Origin: an uncultured Gammaproteobacteria bacterium
GTDB lineage: Bacteria > Pseudomonadota > Gammaproteobacteria > HK1
Assembly (NCBI GenBank): GCA_958295835.1
Contig: OY282378.1
Location: forward strand, 1,257,001 to 1,321,000
Direction: 5' to 3'
Length of the DNA stretch: 64,000 nt
Every line of letters begins with the position of its first letter. Position 1 is the stretch's first letter. A program made the translations under genes and the position numbers. The notes under the pieces are model-generated. The model was not told the DNA's origin. It was given only the letters and a program-made list of their open reading frames with translations, and did not search any database. Positions 62,667-64,000 of the stretch are shown piece by piece.

Positions 62667-63587
62667 ATGAATACCCTGGATACGCTCGAAGTGGTCCCGA
62701 CCGGCGCCGCGCTCGGCGCCGAGGTCCGCGGCCTGGACCTGACGCTTCCTGTTTCGGATGCGATCGCGCAAACGCTGCGTGATGCATGGTACGAACATCT
62801 CGTGTTGCTCTTCCGCGGCCAGGACCTTGGCGACGACGCCATCATGCGCACCGCCGACATCTTCGGTGGCTCCCAGGGAAGCGGAGCGCATTCGTATTTC
62901 AACCGGAACGCCGCGGCGTTCAATCCGCACCGGGTGGAGGGCTATCCAGCGATCCTGGCGGTCACGAACCTGGACGAGAACGGCGAGCCGACCCTCGACA
63001 ACGGGGGGCTCGGCAGCCACGAGGTGGTATGGCACAGCGACAACTCCTACATCGAGGTACCGCCCGCCGGCAGCCTGCTCCACGCCATCGAGATCCCGAT
63101 CGGAGGAGGCGGAAATACGTCGTTCAACAACCAGTACCTCGCGTACGAAACGTTGCCGGCCGAGCTCGAGGAGGCGATCGAAGGCCGCTGTCAAATCCAT
63201 GACGCGAGCCGCAACAGCGCCGGGGTGCTGCGCCCCGGGGTGATGTCGCCGGAGAAGCCGGAGGACGTCCAGGGTCCGGCCCATCCTCTGGTGCGCGTGC
63301 ACCCGCATACGGGGCGCCGCGCGCTCTATCTCGGGCGGCGGCGCACCTGGCCGTCGAACTACGTCGTGGGCCTGCCGAACGATGAGAGCGAAGCCTTGCT
63401 CGACGCACTCTGGGCGCACGCGACGAAGCCCGAATTCGCGTGGGAGCACGTATGGCGCGACGGCGACACGGTGCTGTGGGACAACCGATGCGCGATGCAC
63501 TACCGCACACCCATCGACCCGACACGGCGGCGTGTGATGCACAGGATTCAAATCGCCGGGGAGGCGGTCGTCGCGCCCTGGGCCTGA
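62667..63587 (+). CDS. TauD/TfdA family Fe(II)/2-oxoglutarate dioxygenase
   Basis: 306 residues from ATG 62667 (GGGAG upstream). VVPTGAALGAEVRGLDLTLP is the usual N-terminus. The 2-His-1-carboxylate facial triad is WHSDNSYIE (HxD) and, distally, DNRCAMHYRTP; the 2-oxoglutarate-binding Arg is likely in RRRVMHRIQI. Substrate could be a sulfonate, a small carboxylate or an ectoine-like compound. It lies 73 bp after the cupin gene in the same direction. Confidence 0.87.
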   Translation: MNTLDTLEVVPTGAALGAEVRGLDLTLPVSDAIAQTLRDAWYEHLVLLFRGQDLGDDAIMRTADIFGGSQGSGAHSYFNRNAAAFNPHRVEGYPAILAVTNLDENGEPTLDNGGLGSHEVVWHSDNSYIEVPPAGSLLHAIEIPIGGGGNTSFNNQYLAYETLPAELEEAIEGRCQIHDASRNSAGVLRPGVMSPEKPEDVQGPAHPLVRVHPHTGRRALYLGRRRTWPSNYVVGLPNDESEALLDALWAHATKPEFAWEHVWRDGDTVLWDNRCAMHYRTPIDPTRRRVMHRIQIAGEAVVAPWA

Positions 63588-63761
63588 TGGCCGACCCGTC
63601 CCGATCGGCTTCGAGGCCAGGCGGATGGCGTCGCGCCTTGGGCGTAACGGCGGACCGGCATGTCTCACCCTGCGGGGACGGGCATCGCTTGTCGAGGTAA
63701 TCTTGCAGACCGGATGGATGGGAGTCGGCGGGCGGTCAGGGGACACGCCACGGAGGACAGG

Positions 63762-64000
63762 ATGCGTCTCGATGGAAAGGTAGCGATCGTCACCGGGGGT
63801 GGTGCGGGCTTCGGCGAGGGGATCTGTCGGCGCTTCGCGGCGGAAGGCGCCCGGGTGATCGTCAACGACGTCAACGAGCAGGACGGCCGCCGGGTGGCCG
63901 ATGCCATCGGCGAGGCGGGTGGCGAAGCGCGGTTCGTATATGCGGACGTATCGCGCGATGCGGACACCGGCCGGCTCGTCGCGGAGGCGGTGGACCGCCA
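63762..64000 (+). CDS. Short-chain dehydrogenase/reductase, 5' part (runs off window)
   Basis: Starts MRLDGKVAIVTGGGAGFGEG (cofactor motif TGGGAGFG), followed by ICRRFAAEGARVIVNDVNEQ and FVYADVSRDAD, typical of the first ~80 residues of a classical SDR. ATG 63762 with GGAGGACAG upstream. The catalytic YxxxK lies beyond the window edge. Confidence 0.85.
   Translation, partial: MRLDGKVAIVTGGGAGFGEGICRRFAAEGARVIVNDVNEQDGRRVADAIGEAGGEARFVYADVSRDADTGRLVAEAVDR

Overview
The window is high-GC, gene-dense bacterial chromosome. A cytochrome cd1 (NirS) denitrification cluster with FNR/DNR-type sites, ZapE, Ogt, a CoA-pyrophosphatase Nudix protein, spermidine synthase and a Cas4-Cas1 fusion point to a proteobacterium, most likely a denitrifying gammaproteobacterium. 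The taxonomic call is inference.

Layout. (1) 1-9.9 kb, housekeeping and accessory genes: polysaccharide deacetylase, a small CxxC protein, a CobW-type G3E GTPase, an AAA_14/DUF4143 ATPase, a membrane-anchored retropepsin-like protease, an SDR, an EF-G-like factor, ZapE and a Nudix hydrolase. (2) 10-19.1 kb, all on the minus strand, a heme d1/nitrite reductase cluster in the order nirC-nirF-nirDL-nirGH-nirJ-nirN-nirS. There is an FNR-family palindrome upstream of nirC and another upstream of nirS. nirE is not present. (3) 19.2-22.1 kb: gamma-glutamyltransferase, a repeat-rich intergenic stretch and ogt. (4) 22.4-50.6 kb, a large CRISPR-Cas type I-G (former I-U) island. It holds a decayed Csb3-type module (HD-less cas3, broken csb1, and a phosphoribosyltransferase joined in frame to a csb2 remnant), an Rpn nuclease gene, an intact Csx17-type effector operon (cas3-csx17-csb1-csb2), a small conserved ORF, a cas4-cas1 fusion, cas2, a structured leader and one array of about 163 repeats. 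(5) 50.6-54.0 kb, chromosomal genes: a truncated enoyl-CoA hydratase at the array end, an acyl-CoA dehydrogenase-like protein resembling 3-sulfinopropanoyl-CoA desulfinase, an FAH-family hydrolase and spermidine synthase. (6) 54.2-61.6 kb: a hicB gene with a frameshifted hicA, then an apparently intact Csb3-type I-G effector operon (csb1-csb2-cas3-csb3) with no array of its own in the window. (7) 61.7-64 kb: a tandem-duplicated ectoine-synthase-like cupin, a TauD/TfdA dioxygenase and the start of another SDR.

How it works together. The nir genes would make heme d1 (NirDL/NirGH decarboxylate siroheme, NirJ and NirF modify it, NirN finishes it) and the d1 nitrite reductase NirS that uses it. 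In the CRISPR island one adaptation module (Cas4-1, Cas2) and one array sit between two different I-G effector types, Csx17-type upstream and Csb3-type about 4 kb beyond the array, with the wreck of a second Csb3-type module further upstream. The most novel-looking features are this double-effector arrangement, an overlapping phosphoribosyltransferase/small-ORF unit that occurs twice inside cas loci, a 72-nt nested inverted repeat in the leader, and several groups of spacers that read as orthologous phage genes.
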